A stretch of DNA of 50,196 nt from Sedimenticola sp. (lineage in GTDB: Bacteria > Pseudomonadota > Gammaproteobacteria > Chromatiales > Chromatiaceae), in assembly GCA_026994195.1 (NCBI GenBank), contig JALWRH010000086.1, positions 1 to 50,196 on the forward strand, read 5' to 3'. The position numbers were made by a program, and so were the translations under genes. The number at the start of each line of letters is the position of its first letter. Position 1 is the first letter of the stretch. The notes under the pieces were generated by a model. It did not search any database. It worked only from the letters and a program-made list of their open reading frames with translations, and had not been told where the DNA came from. This document shows, piece after piece, positions 27,469 to 36,244 of this stretch.

Positions 27469-29318
27469 TGGAGCTGCTCGAATCCCTGGAATGGCGTGCC
27501 CCGGTGTGGTGGTGGCTGGCTCTGTATCCCTGGGTGTTTGGGATATTGCGTGGGATATGGCAGCACAAGAAACACAACCCCTGTGCTGAGCCGGAACTGC
27601 TTCCCTGGGCTCAGGCGCGAACCGCGCCAGAGTTCGGGGCGGGGAAGCTGTGGCGGTATCTCCTCGTGGCTCTGGCATGGCTGCTGTTTGCTCTGGCCCT
27701 GTCCGGACCGCGGGTGGTGGAACAGGATTACGGGGAGGATGGCAGTTCCCGGGGTGAGCTTGTACTGGTGTTTGATCTGTCCCTTTCAATGACGGCCAGG
27801 GATGTTGCGCCCAGCCGCCTGGAGCGCAGCCGCCAGGCGCTGGAGCGCTTGTTGAAGACAGCCCATGGACAGAAAATCGGCCTGGTGGTGTTTGCAGCCC
27901 GGCCACACCTGCTGACGCCCGTGACCCAGGATATGAACCTGCTGCGCCATGATCTGGGACTGTTACGCCATGGCCTGTTGCCGTCAGAAGGATCGGAACT
28001 CCCGGATGCCCTGGCCTTTGCAGGTCAACAGTTCCGTGAACCATCTGCGCCCCGGGGCTTGCTGCTGATCAGTGATGGTGGACTGGCGGAAGGTGATGAC
28101 GCCGGAAGCGGCAGGCTGCAAACCACGGTGCAGGAACTGGCCGGGCGGGGAATACCTGTTCACGTGCTGGCAGCAGGTACTCCAGGGGGAACGGCCCTGC
28201 AGGCGCCTGATGGGAGCTGGCTGATGCGTGACGCAGAACCCGTGATCGCCTCCCTGCATGAACAACGGCTGCGGAGCCTTGCGCAGCAAAGTGGAGGCGT
28301 CTATGCCCGGCTGGGGGATGGGGAGGAAGCGTGGCAGAAGCTGTACGAAGAAATTATCGGGCGACTTTCTCCTGCCGGCAGGAATGACAATGACAGGGGC
28401 CTCGTTGCCTGGAAAGAACTTTATTCCTGGTTTCTGCTGCCGGCAGTTCTGCTGATGCTCCTTTCCCGGGTTTCTTTTTCAAGGAACGCCGTTTTGCAGG
28501 TGAGCATCCCTGGCCTGTTGTTGATCAGCCTGCTGGGGAGTATTGTCCCCCGGCCGGTTCAGGCTGATGATCAGGCCTGGCAGCAGATGGCCCACCAGGC
28601 CTATGCCCAAAAGTCTTACCTGGAGGCGCGCAAGGCCTATGCCCGGGTGCCCGGATATGCCGGGCGCATGGGGGAGGGCAGCAGCGCCTATCAGCTGAAA
28701 AAATACACGGAGGCTGCTGCGCTTTTCACCCAGGCGGTGCTGGATGCGGATACGGACAGGGAGCGCGCGCAAGCCTTGTTCAATCTGGCCAATACGCACT
28801 ATCGGCTGCAGGACTATGATGCAGCCATGGCCGTTTACCAGGAAGTACTGCGCTACGATTCCGGCCTGCATGCTGCGGAGGTCAACCTGGAGCTGGCCCG
28901 CCGGCGGCAGAAGCAGCAGGCCGCATCAGAAGCTGCTTCCGGCGGACGCCAGGGGCGCGGACCACGCAGTAGGCGTACCGTCGAGGGCGTGACCATCACC
29001 AATGGCCGCCTTGGTTTGGATGAAAGGCCGGACAATCGTTCGTCCATAGGGCAAAATCCCGGTATGCCCAAACCTTCTTCAGTTGGATCTCTGGAGGATG
29101 ACAGCATCTTCTATGCCCGGCCGGTGGTTTCCCAGGCCAGTGAATTCAAGGACAGGGCCTGGGTGTATGCGCCTACTACCGAGGAAGGCATTGCCCTGGA
29201 AGCCGATGCCCTGGAGGTGGATGAGAGCCGGTTCTGGCAACGCCTGTTCGAGCAGGAGGAGGGGTATCCTGCGCCCGTGGAGACGCCCAACGAGTTGCCT
29301 GGGGTGCCGCCATGGTGA
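27465..29318 (+). CDS. BatB-like VWA protein fused to BatC-like TPR domain
   Basis: A 617-residue membrane protein. After two N-terminal helices (WWWLALYPWVFGIL, YLLVALAWLLFALAL) comes a VWA domain with DLSLS, TPVTQD and LLISDGG for the MIDAS metal site. A further helix near LLPAVLLMLLSRV and another near ISIPGLLLISLLGSIV lead to a periplasmic TPR region (AYQLKKYTEAAALFTQAVLD; FNLANTHYRLQDYDAAMAVY). The tail is charged and probably disordered. Separate BatB and BatC genes are merged here, a known variant. Start ATG 27465 overlaps the batA-like stop. Confidence 0.9.
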   Translation: MMELLESLEWRAPVWWWLALYPWVFGILRGIWQHKKHNPCAEPELLPWAQARTAPEFGAGKLWRYLLVALAWLLFALALSGPRVVEQDYGEDGSSRGELVLVFDLSLSMTARDVAPSRLERSRQALERLLKTAHGQKIGLVVFAARPHLLTPVTQDMNLLRHDLGLLRHGLLPSEGSELPDALAFAGQQFREPSAPRGLLLISDGGLAEGDDAGSGRLQTTVQELAGRGIPVHVLAAGTPGGTALQAPDGSWLMRDAEPVIASLHEQRLRSLAQQSGGVYARLGDGEEAWQKLYEEIIGRLSPAGRNDNDRGLVAWKELYSWFLLPAVLLMLLSRVSFSRNAVLQVSIPGLLLISLLGSIVPRPVQADDQAWQQMAHQAYAQKSYLEARKAYARVPGYAGRMGEGSSAYQLKKYTEAAALFTQAVLDADTDRERAQALFNLANTHYRLQDYDAAMAVYQEVLRYDSGLHAAEVNLELARRRQKQQAASEAASGGRQGRGPRSRRTVEGVTITNGRLGLDERPDNRSSIGQNPGMPKPSSVGSLEDDSIFYARPVVSQASEFKDRAWVYAPTTEEGIALEADALEVDESRFWQRLFEQEEGYPAPVETPNELPGVPPW

Positions 29319-30784
29319 TCTTTGGCCCGCGCGTCCTGCTGTTGCTGGCTATGCTGCTGCCCGCTTTGCGGGTGGCTGCTTCGCCGGTGTTTGACCTGGC
29401 CCTGCAGCAGGGGTCTGTCGAGTATGGCAGGCCACTGCGCCTGACCCTGCGCAGCAACCGTGAACAACCCAGCCTGGAAACCGTGGATCTGTCCCGGCTG
29501 GACAGGGATTTCGTGGTCGATACCCCTGCGGAGGTCATGGAGGAAGGTAGTGGTGGAGGGCAGTACTGGCGCATCCGCCTGTATGCTCGCCGTCCAGGGA
29601 AGCTGATGATTCCTTCGCTGACTTTTTCGGGGGCCAGAAGTGCGCCCGTCGCCGTGGAGATCCGGCCTGCCCGGAACCCGGAAACCCATTCCCGCATTCG
29701 CGTAAGTAGCGAGGTTCCGGAAGGGGCTGTTTGGGTCAAACAGCCTCTGCGGGTGGTATTGCACATTGAAACGGATGACCCGTACGCCAATGTGGAAACC
29801 GAAAATCCCTGGCAGGCACACATTGAAACCAGAATGCTGCCTTTGAGGAAATCCCAGGCTGCGGCTTCGGGCAAGGGCCGGTTCATCTTTGAGACGGGGT
29901 GGATACTTACTCCTTCCCTCGCGGGACCGGTTTCCCTTCAGCTGCCGCCGGTAAAGATCCGGAAGGACGGGGTGATCACCCACCGCTTCTATCCACCAAG
30001 GCTCCGGTTGCAGGTCAGGGCGCTGCCATCTTTTATACCGCCTACCATGCCGTTGGGGAAACAGTCCGTGGAAGTGTCTGTGCCCGGCAATACGTTTTTT
30101 GTAAAGGGCCGGACCTACGCTCTCACCTTGAAAATCCATACGGAAGCTCGGCCAGGACGCAAACCCGTGGAAATCCTGCGACAGTTTCCTAGCACCCCGG
30201 AAGTCCGCTATCTTGCGCCCCAGAAGCTGTCAGCTTCTGTTTACCGCCTGCCTTTTGTACCCCAAAGCATGGGGCGACTGGATCTTCCGGATCTGCGGGT
30301 GCAGTTCTTTGATCCAACCACTGGAAAGATACACACAGGGCAGCAGGCTGCTGGATCGCTTTGGGTGATCAGTTCCTGGATAAGGTATGCACTGCTCGTC
30401 GGTTTGCTGGTTCTGGTGTTGCTGATGCTGAAGGCGGGCTACCGGTGGATGCAGCGGAAATACCGCCGTTTTGTCCGTTACCGGCAGGCATTGCAGATCT
30501 TTCAACAGGCCCGCCATCCTGCCATGCTGAAGTCCGGCCTCATGGAGATTGCACGCGCAGAGTTATGGTCCGCCAATCTCACCCTGAAAGAGTGGAATAC
30601 ATGCTGGCGGCAGCGTTTCAGTCATTTTTCCTGGTTGGAGGAAGCCTTGCAGCTTTTACAGGCCCTGCACTACGGACAACAGGCAGGGGATCTGTACGGG
30701 CTGCGCCAGCAGCTTCAGGAGATCTGCTACTGGCGCCAGCCATTGTTGCGGGTGCTGGATTTCATCAAGCGGTCCGGAAGCTGA
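29312..30784 (+). CDS. BatD-like (oxygen tolerance) membrane protein
   Basis: A 490-residue protein with a signal peptide (MVIFGPRVLLLLAMLLPALRV), a large periplasmic beta-sandwich region (QGSVEYGRPLRLTLRS; WVKQPLRVVLHIETDDPYA, which resembles the BatD core) and a membrane helix near 360-380 (YALLVGLLVLVLLMLKAGY). A basic cytoplasmic helical tail ends the protein. It closes the MoxR/Bat operon and ends 5 bases from the convergent rhodanese gene. Confidence 0.87.
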   Translation: MVIFGPRVLLLLAMLLPALRVAASPVFDLALQQGSVEYGRPLRLTLRSNREQPSLETVDLSRLDRDFVVDTPAEVMEEGSGGGQYWRIRLYARRPGKLMIPSLTFSGARSAPVAVEIRPARNPETHSRIRVSSEVPEGAVWVKQPLRVVLHIETDDPYANVETENPWQAHIETRMLPLRKSQAAASGKGRFIFETGWILTPSLAGPVSLQLPPVKIRKDGVITHRFYPPRLRLQVRALPSFIPPTMPLGKQSVEVSVPGNTFFVKGRTYALTLKIHTEARPGRKPVEILRQFPSTPEVRYLAPQKLSASVYRLPFVPQSMGRLDLPDLRVQFFDPTTGKIHTGQQAAGSLWVISSWIRYALLVGLLVLVLLMLKAGYRWMQRKYRRFVRYRQALQIFQQARHPAMLKSGLMEIARAELWSANLTLKEWNTCWRQRFSHFSWLEEALQLLQALHYGQQAGDLYGLRQQLQEICYWRQPLLRVLDFIKRSGS

Positions 30785-30789
30785 TGCCC

Positions 30790-31707
30790 TCACAACTCAA
30801 AGTCACCCCCATAGGGCTTGTCGCCATCGACAACAGGCAGGCTCAACCGGTTCCCCCAGTGTGACCAGCCGCCATTGTATAGCCGAACATCTTTATAGCC
30901 CAGGTACTTCAGATGCATGTAGGCCAGGCTCATGCGAAAGCCGTCGTGGCAATAAACGTATACGGTCTTTCCCTTGGGAACGGGTTTGTAGAGTTCAGCC
31001 AGTTCACTGTCGCTGCGCCATTTCTGCGCACTGGTTCCATCCAGGCTGACGACGTTGATCGCGCCGGGAATATGACCACCCCGGATGGAATGCTTGATGA
31101 CCTTGCCGGTGTACATATCATGGGGGCGCGCGTCCAGCAGCAGGATGTTGGGATCGCGGCGTGATACCACATCGTCATAGACATCCGTCCATTCCACGAA
31201 AAGCCGGGGATTGGCGGCTTTGAGGGTGACGCTGCCTGGCTTGGGCGCAGGCGTCGGTTCCTTGGTCATTTCTTCGAAGGCGCTCCAGTCCACGGTTCCG
31301 CCACTGAGAATCTTTACCTGTTTCATATTGAATCCGTAGAGATCCAGCAGGTAGTAGAGCCGTGATACCAGCGCTGTGTTCGAATCATCATAGAGCACCA
31401 GAGTGGAGTCGCTGTTGATGCCCCAGCGTCTCAGTGTTTTTTCAAAGGCTTGGCGTGAGGGAAAGCGCATCAGCGGGTCGGCCTGGTTGTCCCCGAGGTC
31501 CTTGAAGCGCTGCACCTGGATGGCGCCGGGGATATGCCCCACGGTGAAATAACGGTGCGGGTAATAGCGTACTTCCAGAATCACCAGGTTTTTGTCTTCC
31601 TTGTGTTCCGACAGCCAGTCGCTGTCGATCATGAATTCCGGTGATGCCTGTGCGTTTGGAATGGCAAACCAGAGAAAGAGCAGGAAAACGGAGAGGTGTT
31701 TTTTCAT
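30790..31707 (-). CDS. Periplasmic two-domain rhodanese (sulfurtransferase)
   Basis: A 305-residue thiosulfate/3-mercaptopyruvate-type sulfurtransferase that carries sulfane sulfur on an active-site cysteine. Signal peptide MKKHLSVFLLFLWFAIPNAQA. The N-terminal rhodanese domain (VGHIPGAIQVQRF, TLVLYDDSN) has Asp at the catalytic position and is inactive. The C-terminal domain has GGHIPGAINV and the active loop YCHDGFRMS, an unusual CHDGFR rather than CRKGVT or CGSGVT, so donor preference is uncertain. AAAGG lies upstream of ATG 31707. It is transcribed toward the Bat operon, with the porin upstream on the same strand. Confidence 0.9.
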   Translation of the reverse strand: MKKHLSVFLLFLWFAIPNAQASPEFMIDSDWLSEHKEDKNLVILEVRYYPHRYFTVGHIPGAIQVQRFKDLGDNQADPLMRFPSRQAFEKTLRRWGINSDSTLVLYDDSNTALVSRLYYLLDLYGFNMKQVKILSGGTVDWSAFEEMTKEPTPAPKPGSVTLKAANPRLFVEWTDVYDDVVSRRDPNILLLDARPHDMYTGKVIKHSIRGGHIPGAINVVSLDGTSAQKWRSDSELAELYKPVPKGKTVYVYCHDGFRMSLAYMHLKYLGYKDVRLYNGGWSHWGNRLSLPVVDGDKPYGGDFEL

Positions 31708-31741
31708 GGTAAAAACCTTTGGAATTCAGATCTGATAGAGA

Positions 31742-31775
31742 GAAAAAATGCGGTACTCTCCAAAAAGAGTACCGC
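31742..31775 (-). terminator. Rho-independent terminator after the porin gene
   Basis: On the minus strand, a perfect 10-bp stem (31750-31759 with 31766-31775, GCGGTACTCT/AGAGTACCGC) around a six-base loop is followed by a run of T. It lies 25 bases past the porin stop and separates the porin from the rhodanese gene. Confidence 0.88.
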
Positions 31776-31800
31776 CAATATCGCTTACAAGCGAGGGGTG

Positions 31801-32973
31801 TCAGTAGCCAAACTTGGCGTTCATGCCAATGGTAAAGGTGTTTTCCTCGGTATTCTGCGTATCGTTCATGCGGCTGTTGTAGGCGGCAAGCAATTCCGAT
31901 TTCTTGTTCAGTGCGTACTTCACACCAATGGTCCAGTTGTTGTAATCATCATTTTTATACACACTTGCATCACGATTCTGGCCGTAAGCGGCGATGAAAC
32001 GGGTGTTGCCCATTTTGTATATGCCATTGATATAAAAGTTTTTTCCCAGTCCGAGATCTTCTACATCTTCATACAAGGCAGCAGTAGAAAAAGCACCGAA
32101 CTTGTAGCGTGCGCCAATTTGCCAACCATTGCCATTTTCGAGTCCCGGTTTGGTGATCTCATCCGCATCGATGTTGATGTAATCCGCACCGGCGATGAAT
32201 GATTTGTTCTTGAATTTAACACCGAATCCGCCGGCAGAACCACCCAGATAATTTTTCAGTGTGCCGGTATTGTGCAAAGGCTTACCGCTATTGTCGAATT
32301 CACTGGCGTACCAGGCATTGCCGCTGAAACCATTGAAAGCGGGGGTTACGTATTCTGCCGCATTGTTGAAGTAGCTGGAATGCAGTTCAGAGCTACCCTG
32401 GCGGCCGCCAGAGCGGGATTGTGGTGCATTATCGTTCCATGGATCGATTTTGGTCAGCGTTGATTTGTAACCTGTACTCAGGCGGCCTAGGCGGATCTTA
32501 CCCCAGGTTTTGCTTGCCAGACCACCATAGCCCTCCCGAAACTCAATCTGTTTGCCTGCAGTACCATTGACGGAATCGGTAGTCTCGTAACGCAGTTCAG
32601 CCTGATAGATGATATTGGTGTCACCCAGACCGCTGGGGAGGGCGCCTTTTACACCAACGCGGGAGGCGTTACTGACGATTGATGTACCGTCTTTGCCCGG
32701 TTTCCAATCGCCGGAATGATTGTCTACACTCACTCTGGCCTGACCATAAACCTGCAAAGCTTTGGAGTTAAGCGACCAGTCTGAAGATTTCTTGCTCTGT
32801 TCTTTCTGGGCATTCATGGTTTGTTCTTGTTTTTTTTCCAACTCGTCGATCTTTTTCTGCATGGCCGCAAGTTGGGCGCGCATCTGTTGCAATGTCTCAC
32901 TATCGTCAGCCATGGCTGGCAGACTGACAACAGCGCTTATTGCTGCTGCGATGACACTCTTTTTAAATATCAT
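31801..32973 (-). CDS. Outer-membrane porin with N-terminal coiled coil
   Basis: A 390-residue general-diffusion or anion-type porin. A signal peptide (MIFKKSVIAAAISAVVSLPAMA) is followed by a heptad-rich coiled coil (LQQMRAQLAAMQKKIDELEKKQ), which may trimerise the porin or anchor it toward peptidoglycan. Alternating amphipathic strands then end in FTIGMNAKFGY, an aromatic C terminus as needed for BAM assembly. ATG 32973 is chosen because GAGGAG sits 8 bases upstream; the frame is open to 33012. Base composition here is more AT-rich than in the core genes. The cognate solute is not evident. Confidence 0.9.
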   Translation of the reverse strand: MIFKKSVIAAAISAVVSLPAMADDSETLQQMRAQLAAMQKKIDELEKKQEQTMNAQKEQSKKSSDWSLNSKALQVYGQARVSVDNHSGDWKPGKDGTSIVSNASRVGVKGALPSGLGDTNIIYQAELRYETTDSVNGTAGKQIEFREGYGGLASKTWGKIRLGRLSTGYKSTLTKIDPWNDNAPQSRSGGRQGSSELHSSYFNNAAEYVTPAFNGFSGNAWYASEFDNSGKPLHNTGTLKNYLGGSAGGFGVKFKNKSFIAGADYINIDADEITKPGLENGNGWQIGARYKFGAFSTAALYEDVEDLGLGKNFYINGIYKMGNTRFIAAYGQNRDASVYKNDDYNNWTIGVKYALNKKSELLAAYNSRMNDTQNTEENTFTIGMNAKFGY

Positions 32974-33321
32974 ATTATTACTCCTCATGGGTATTCGATT
33001 AGATAAAATCATATGTGCTTAAACATGGCTTTACCTTTGTTTCACGCGTGCGACCGGTTGTGCTCTCAGAACGCTCTGAATTGAGTTATGAACCAGCAGT
33101 GATCGTGTTGCTGAAACTCAGCTCACGATGCGGGTTCATGATTGGTCCCGAGGTTCACATAGAACAACCTGAATACAGTCGATTTCAAAAGCCCCCTAGC
33201 GTGAAATCCACATGGTACTGAGCTGTAGAGGAAAAAATATGATCGTAGTTAGGATTGAGTCGATTGGATGTGTAGCGGTTGATGCCTGGTGATTGCGGGC
33301 AGGAACGTGACTGCCAAAGGG
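32974..33321. other. 348-bp gene-free region upstream of the porin
   Basis: Between the porin start and the Crp/Fnr-type gene's stop. AT-rich sequence close to the porin start (around 33000-33015) should hold its promoter. An imperfect inverted repeat, 33088-33107 against 33124-33139 with shared ATGAACC and CGTG elements and a 16-base spacer, is the only structure seen. A 68-codon frame from GTG 33015 has no family resemblance. Confidence 0.5.
33088..33139. repeat. Imperfect inverted repeat upstream of the porin
   Basis: Left arm 33088-33107 and right arm 33124-33139 share ATGAACC, GCA and TCGTG in inverted orientation with a small bulge. It could be an operator or a weak hairpin; nothing else supports a role. 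Confidence 0.35.
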
Positions 33322-33939
33322 TCAGTGATTATTGGAATTATTCAATCTGATTTGGCGCCTGTTGCGTATGATTATGCCCTCGCGTTCCAGTTCAGCCAGA
33401 ACGCGGTAGAGGGTTTCCGGCTCGATGGCCAGCTCACTGGCAAGCTCGATGAGCGATGAATGCCACTCAATCTGACCATTGGGGTCAGATTCGCAGGAAA
33501 GAAAATGCAGCAGCCTGTCCCTGGCTTTGTGCAACCGTAGCCGCTCGTAACGACTGCACTGCCGGCGGACGTTCTTCGCCAGAGAAAGGGTGAATTCTGT
33601 CATGAACTTCGGGTCTTTCATGGCCTCGGCCAACTGTTCCTTGGGCAGAAACACGACGAGAGCATCTTTTGTACAGAGCGCATCGCAAACATAACTTTCT
33701 ATGGCGAGAGCAGACTCACCAAAATAGTTGCCCGCTTCTGATCGCATCATTACCACCTCGGTTCCTTCTATCATGTTGCGAAGGGCCTTCAGTTCACCTT
33801 CGAGAACATAGTAGATGCCCATCACCTTGTCCTTGGTCAGAAAAAGGCGTTCCCCTTTTTTCAGCGAAATTACTTTGGCGTTCTGTATGAGCTTCTCAGG
33901 GAAATAGCCGGGTAGTACAGGGAGGTCTTGGTTTTTCAT
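33322..33939 (-). CDS. Crp/Fnr-family transcriptional regulator
   Basis: A 205-residue regulator with an N-terminal cyclic-nucleotide-binding-like beta barrel (LFLTKDKVMGIYYVLEGELKA, SEAGNYFGESALA) and a C-terminal winged helix (LIELASELAIEPETLYRVLAELEREGIIIR). The FNR iron-sulfur cysteine arrangement is absent. Cysteines occur at YVCDALC in the barrel, at RRQC in the dimer helix and at FLSC. A cAMP pocket is not obvious. ATG 33939 overlaps the upstream unknown gene by 4 bases, so it is the last gene of an acr3-unknown-regulator unit and plausibly controls it. A longer frame from 33972 is not needed. Confidence 0.88.
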   Translation of the reverse strand: MKNQDLPVLPGYFPEKLIQNAKVISLKKGERLFLTKDKVMGIYYVLEGELKALRNMIEGTEVVMMRSEAGNYFGESALAIESYVCDALCTKDALVVFLPKEQLAEAMKDPKFMTEFTLSLAKNVRRQCSRYERLRLHKARDRLLHFLSCESDPNGQIEWHSSLIELASELAIEPETLYRVLAELEREGIIIRNRRQIRLNNSNNH

Positions 33940-34379
33940 GACTGAACCCTGGAAAATACTTTCATCCACCACCGTTTACGGTTGTTGGGTATCGGCGCAT
34001 TGTCCTCAATGATCTCTGGTGGGGACTGACTGATAATCCAGCGTGGCGGAATTCTATGGCCGCTGCAACCGCAGGAAGATCCCAGGTTGTTTGGGTCATA
34101 CACTTTGATCATTGTGGGATTCTCCAGGTCGTCGGCATAAACAATGCCACAATAGTCATAGTCATGCTCCTGATGAAGCAGGGAATCCAGTTCTTTCAGT
34201 GCGGAAGACAATTCCTCACCCTGAATGGGTGCATTGGGCAAAGGCAGGCCAACCTGATAAACATACCAGGGGTAACCTTGCTCTTCTGTCGTTTTCCAGA
34301 GTGAGTCTAGTTGCGACCAATGCAGAACGCCGGTAAAGCTTCCATCCAGACGTTCCTCAAATGATTGATGGTTTTTCAT
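33936..34379 (-). CDS. Small unknown protein of the acr3 operon
   Basis: A 147-residue protein I do not recognise. It is acidic in the middle, rich in aromatic residues (GYPWYVYQVGLPLP; HDYDYCGIVYADDLENPTMIKVYDP), and has a Cys/Gly motif SSCGCSGHRIPPRW followed by a proline-rich basic end. No signal peptide or membrane helix is seen, so it is probably cytoplasmic. The CxC motif could bind a thiophilic metal(loid) such as arsenite; that is inference from context only. ATG 34379 lies 19 bases after the acr3 stop; an earlier ATG at 34418 would overlap acr3. Confidence 0.7.
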   Translation of the reverse strand: MKNHQSFEERLDGSFTGVLHWSQLDSLWKTTEEQGYPWYVYQVGLPLPNAPIQGEELSSALKELDSLLHQEHDYDYCGIVYADDLENPTMIKVYDPNNLGSSCGCSGHRIPPRWIISQSPPEIIEDNAPIPNNRKRWWMKVFSRVQS

Positions 34380-34398
34380 CGAGTTTCCAAGCGTGTTT

Positions 34399-35475
34399 TC
34401 ATTGTTGGCCGGCTTCATACCAATGTTTGCTTCTGTTCACGATCTTGACCACGGAAAGCATCACGGGAACTTCAATCAAAACTCCAACCACGGTGGCCAG
34501 CGCCGCACCGGAATTGAAACCAAACAGCGATATGGCTGTAGCCACTGCCAGTTCAAAGAAATTGCTCGCTCCGATCAAGGCAGAAGGGGCGGCTACACAA
34601 TGCGCCACGCCAAGTTTCCGGTTGAGGATGTAGGCCAATCCCGAGTTGAAATAGACCTGTATGAGTATAGGTACGGCCAACAAGGCAATAGTCAGAGGCT
34701 GGGACAGAATTTGCTTCCCCTGGAAACCAAACAGCAGAACAAGGGTGGTGAGCAGGGCTGAAAGGGATATTGGGCCAAGCCGGACAAGTGTTTGGTTCAA
34801 GGCCTTTTCCCCGCCTTTTTTCAGTAGCCTGTAACGCCAGATCTGGGCTATGGCAACGGGTACCAGGATGTAGAGCACAACAGAAAGAAGCAGGGTGTCC
34901 CACGGAATCGTTATGGCAGAAAGTCCCAGTAGCAATCCTACGATAGGTGCAAATGCGAAAATCATGATGAGGTCATTCAGCGCCACCTGGGAAAGGGTGA
35001 AATGAGGTTCCCCACCAGATAGATTGCTCCATACAAATACCATGGCGGTACAGGGAGCGGCAGCCAAAAGAATGAGACCGGCAACATAGCTGTCGATTTG
35101 TTCTGCGGGAAGCAGAGGGGCAAACAGCCATCTTATGAACAACCAGGCCAGCAGTGCCATGGAAAAAGGTTTCACCGCCCAGTTGATAAAAAGCGTCACC
35201 CCCATTCCCCGCCAGTGCTCCTTGACGTGGTGCAAAGCATGGAAGTCCACTTTGAGAAGCATGGGGATGATCATCAGCCAGATGAGTAGGGCAACAGGAA
35301 TGTTTACCTGGGCGATTTCCAGATGTCCGAGCGTCTGAAACAGGGCTGGGAACCAATGCCCAAGGGATATTCCTGCAAAAATGCAAAGGAAAACCCAGAG
35401 GGTAAGGTACCGCTCAACAAAGCCTATACTGGCTGAAGAGGCCTGTTTTGCAGCGATTTCACATTGGGCCGACAT
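34399..35475 (-). CDS. acr3: ACR3-family arsenite efflux permease
   Basis: A 358-residue inner-membrane carrier of the bile/arsenite/riboflavin transporter superfamily that exports As(III) using the proton gradient. About ten hydrophobic helices are visible. The conserved cysteine lies in LLAAAPCTAMVFVWSNLSGG, typical of ACR3; NDLIMIFAFAPIVGLLLG and GASNFFELAVATAISLFG are also family hallmarks. No arsR, arsC or arsH is next to it. It heads a three-gene minus-strand unit ending with a Crp/Fnr regulator. Confidence 0.94.
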   Translation of the reverse strand: MSAQCEIAAKQASSASIGFVERYLTLWVFLCIFAGISLGHWFPALFQTLGHLEIAQVNIPVALLIWLMIIPMLLKVDFHALHHVKEHWRGMGVTLFINWAVKPFSMALLAWLFIRWLFAPLLPAEQIDSYVAGLILLAAAPCTAMVFVWSNLSGGEPHFTLSQVALNDLIMIFAFAPIVGLLLGLSAITIPWDTLLLSVVLYILVPVAIAQIWRYRLLKKGGEKALNQTLVRLGPISLSALLTTLVLLFGFQGKQILSQPLTIALLAVPILIQVYFNSGLAYILNRKLGVAHCVAAPSALIGASNFFELAVATAISLFGFNSGAALATVVGVLIEVPVMLSVVKIVNRSKHWYEAGQQ

Positions 35476-35615
35476 GATTGGTTGTCCTTTTCAGACAAAA
35501 CCAGCAAACATTGAATGCAGGATTCAGTAAGTGGTTTGGGTTTATCCGGATGCAAAGACCCCGCAGAGCGAATGTGATCCAGGGATATGCGGGTAGAAGC
35601 TACCGATAAACGCAT

Positions 35616-35693
35616 ATTTTTCTGGCGTACAGCATATATGTATTATATTATATATACCTATTGATATATTACAACATATTTCTTTGTCGATGG
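35616..35693. promoter_or_regulatory. AT-rich divergent promoter region between acr3 and the DUF302 gene
   Basis: Within the 289-bp divergent spacer, 35634-35693 is almost purely A/T with overlapping TATA-like elements on both strands, including near-palindromic GTATTATATTATATATAC and a TTGATAT box. It probably holds promoters in both directions and possibly an operator. No specific regulator site can be named. Confidence 0.4.
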
Positions 35694-35764
35694 AAGTGAC
35701 ACATCGTTTACGCTGGTTTGTCCATTGACCTTGACTGCCTGCCTGAGCGGAGAGAGGTGCAACA

Positions 35765-36226
35765 ATGAAACTGTATTCGTTTGTATTGCTGACAAGCTTG
35801 ATGGGAGCCGGCATTTCGGGAGCCTCGGAGAGTCAGATAGTTACCAGGAAGATACCTGGCGGGTTCCACGATATTGTGCACAACATAAGAATGGCTATTG
35901 CTGGGAGGGGTATCCATATAGCCCACGTCTTGCCTGCCAGTAGCATGCTGCATCGCACAGCCTCGGCGTTTGGTTATGAAGAGGATGTGTATGCCAACGC
36001 GGAAATTCTGGAGTTTTGCAGCGCCAAGATTTCCCAGAAACTTTCCAGAATTGATCCTGCCAATATTGTCCTGTGTCCATTCACGATAGGTGTTTATACG
36101 CTGGTGAAAGAGCCGGGAATGGTTCGTGTATCCTATCGCATTCCTACTGGAAAGCCGGGAACAGATGAGGCGATAGAAGATATTGTTGACCTCATCACAG
36201 GTATCCTGGAAGATGCCAGTTGGTAG
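35765..36226 (+). CDS. Secreted DUF302 domain protein
   Basis: A 153-residue protein with a signal peptide (MKLYSFVLLTSLMGAGISGAS) and the DUF302 pattern: an N-terminal strand-helix (IPGGFHDIVHNIRMAIAGRGIHIAHVLP), YANAEILEFCSAKISQKL in the middle, and IVLCPFTIGVYTLV with VRVSYRIP near the end. DUF302 proteins are small alpha/beta dimers of unclear role, frequent in sulfur- and metal-handling gene sets. GGAGAGAGGTGCAAC precedes the ATG. It diverges from acr3 and converges on the MBL-fold gene. Confidence 0.82.
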   Translation: MKLYSFVLLTSLMGAGISGASESQIVTRKIPGGFHDIVHNIRMAIAGRGIHIAHVLPASSMLHRTASAFGYEEDVYANAEILEFCSAKISQKLSRIDPANIVLCPFTIGVYTLVKEPGMVRVSYRIPTGKPGTDEAIEDIVDLITGILEDASW

Positions 36227-36244
36227 TGAGTGAGCCAGTTGACA

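Noticed and set aside
33088-33139. Inverted repeat considered as a terminator for the Crp/Fnr or porin gene
   Set aside because: It is upstream of the porin, imperfect, and lacks a T run in either direction.
33015-33221. A 68-codon frame upstream of the porin
   Set aside because: GTG start without a ribosome binding site, no motif, and it overlaps the expected porin promoter.
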